Below are positions 63,972 through 64,000 of a stretch of DNA of 64,000 bases, one piece after another. Below the pieces are notes generated by a model. It saw only the letters and a list, made by a program, of their open reading frames with translations, had not been told where the DNA came from and made no database searches. The stretch is from Aquimonas sp044377145. GTDB lineage: Bacteria > Pseudomonadota > Gammaproteobacteria > Xanthomonadales > Xanthomonadaceae. The stretch spans positions 101,060 through 165,059 of the forward strand of contig NZ_JBILJQ010000003.1 in the NCBI RefSeq assembly GCF_044377145.1. The letters are read 5' to 3'. Position 1 is the stretch's first letter. Each line of letters begins with the position of its first letter. The translations under genes were made by a program, and so were the position numbers.

Positions 63972-64000
63972 TGGTCGGCAGTCGGGTGAGCACGTCGATG
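63910..64000 (-). CDS. tnpC: IS66 transposase TnpC, C-terminal fragment
   Basis: The last 29 codons read IDVLTRLPTTRNRDIDSLLP then IEGWAPICN, with a stop at 63910-63912. The pattern DVLTRLPxxxxxDIxxLLP is the usual C-terminal signature of IS66 TnpC. The rest lies beyond the right edge of the window. Confidence 0.8.
   Translation of the reverse strand, partial: IDVLTRLPTTRNRDIDSLLPIEGWAPICN

Larger units (their letters stand above)
63746..64000 (-). mobile_element. IS66-family insertion sequence, one end (element continues past window)
   Basis: The terminal inverted repeat begins GTAAGCGTCCGCCCAAGCCA at 63746, matching the IS66 hallmark GTAAGCG. A leftward reading frame ending at 63910 encodes the C-terminus of TnpC. 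The element inserts into the serine hydrolase gene. Its other end lies outside the window. Confidence 0.85.

Noticed and set aside
63746..64000. Integron attC sites as explanation for the repeated units at the right edge
   Set aside because: The repeats are adjacent without cassettes, carry the IS66 terminus GTAAGCG and encode the end of TnpC, so an IS end explains them better.

Overview
The window is a contiguous piece of a high-GC chromosome. Gene content and repeats point to a gammaproteobacterium of the Lysobacterales (Xanthomonadales), probably Rhodanobacteraceae or Lysobacteraceae. The clues are a long-form NAD-glutamate dehydrogenase, tandem GGGATTC/GGGAGTC heptamers between genes, an ECF sigma factor of the 'X6' type coupled to a Ser/Thr kinase, a CRP/Clp-like site, and secreted proteins ending in a FxxGFE tail. 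The assignment is inferred from gene content. No rRNA or tRNA gene and no CRISPR array was recognised.

Layout. 1-5.1 kb: the 3'-truncated NAD-glutamate dehydrogenase and a dicarboxylate/amino-acid symporter, both leftward. 5.4-8.0 kb: small poorly characterised genes (DUF1266, a membrane-anchored thioredoxin-like protein, a small cytosolic protein). 8.2-11.5 kb: gcvP behind a tandem glycine riboswitch. 11.5-19.8 kb: a lipoprotein of the endonuclease/exonuclease/phosphatase fold, maf with an overlapping metallo-beta-lactamase-fold hydrolase, an exported S9 peptidase, and two sodium-coupled transporters (NhaC-like and SNF-like). 20.0-33.5 kb: a surface and signalling region with a caspase-fold protein divergent from a giant Ig-repeat autotransporter, an ECF sigma/Ser-Thr kinase pair, a delta-60-repeat secreted protein and a small secreted protein with symmetric cysteine spacing. 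33.9-46.9 kb: an MFS exporter, an XRE regulator, a cPLA2/patatin-like protein, a sorbosone-dehydrogenase/PKD/cytochrome-c fusion, an exported amidohydrolase, wrbA plus DUF2069, and an alkaline-phosphatase-superfamily protein. 47.0-56.9 kb: housekeeping genes (short asparaginase-like protein, mgtE, DCC protein, GNAT, serS), a secreted lipase-like protein with its partner, a small lipoprotein and fadD.

57.5-63.1 kb is the most distinctive part. It is a rightward, largely translationally coupled set encoding an AurF-type di-iron oxygenase, a free-standing acyl carrier protein, a thioester-reductase/alpha-beta-hydrolase fusion, a free-standing NRPS-type adenylation enzyme and a HIT hydrolase. Together these look like a compact route that activates an acid as an adenylate, loads it on a carrier protein, oxidises it and releases it reductively. 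The product is unknown. It resembles the domain logic of the A-T-R plus AurF-like diazeniumdiolate systems (ham/mgo), but here the domains are split into separate proteins with an added hydrolase and HIT protein.

Directly downstream, a beta-lactamase-fold serine hydrolase gene is cut by an IS66-family element. The end of that element, including its terminal inverted repeat, is tandemly duplicated as two 113-bp copies at the right edge of the window.
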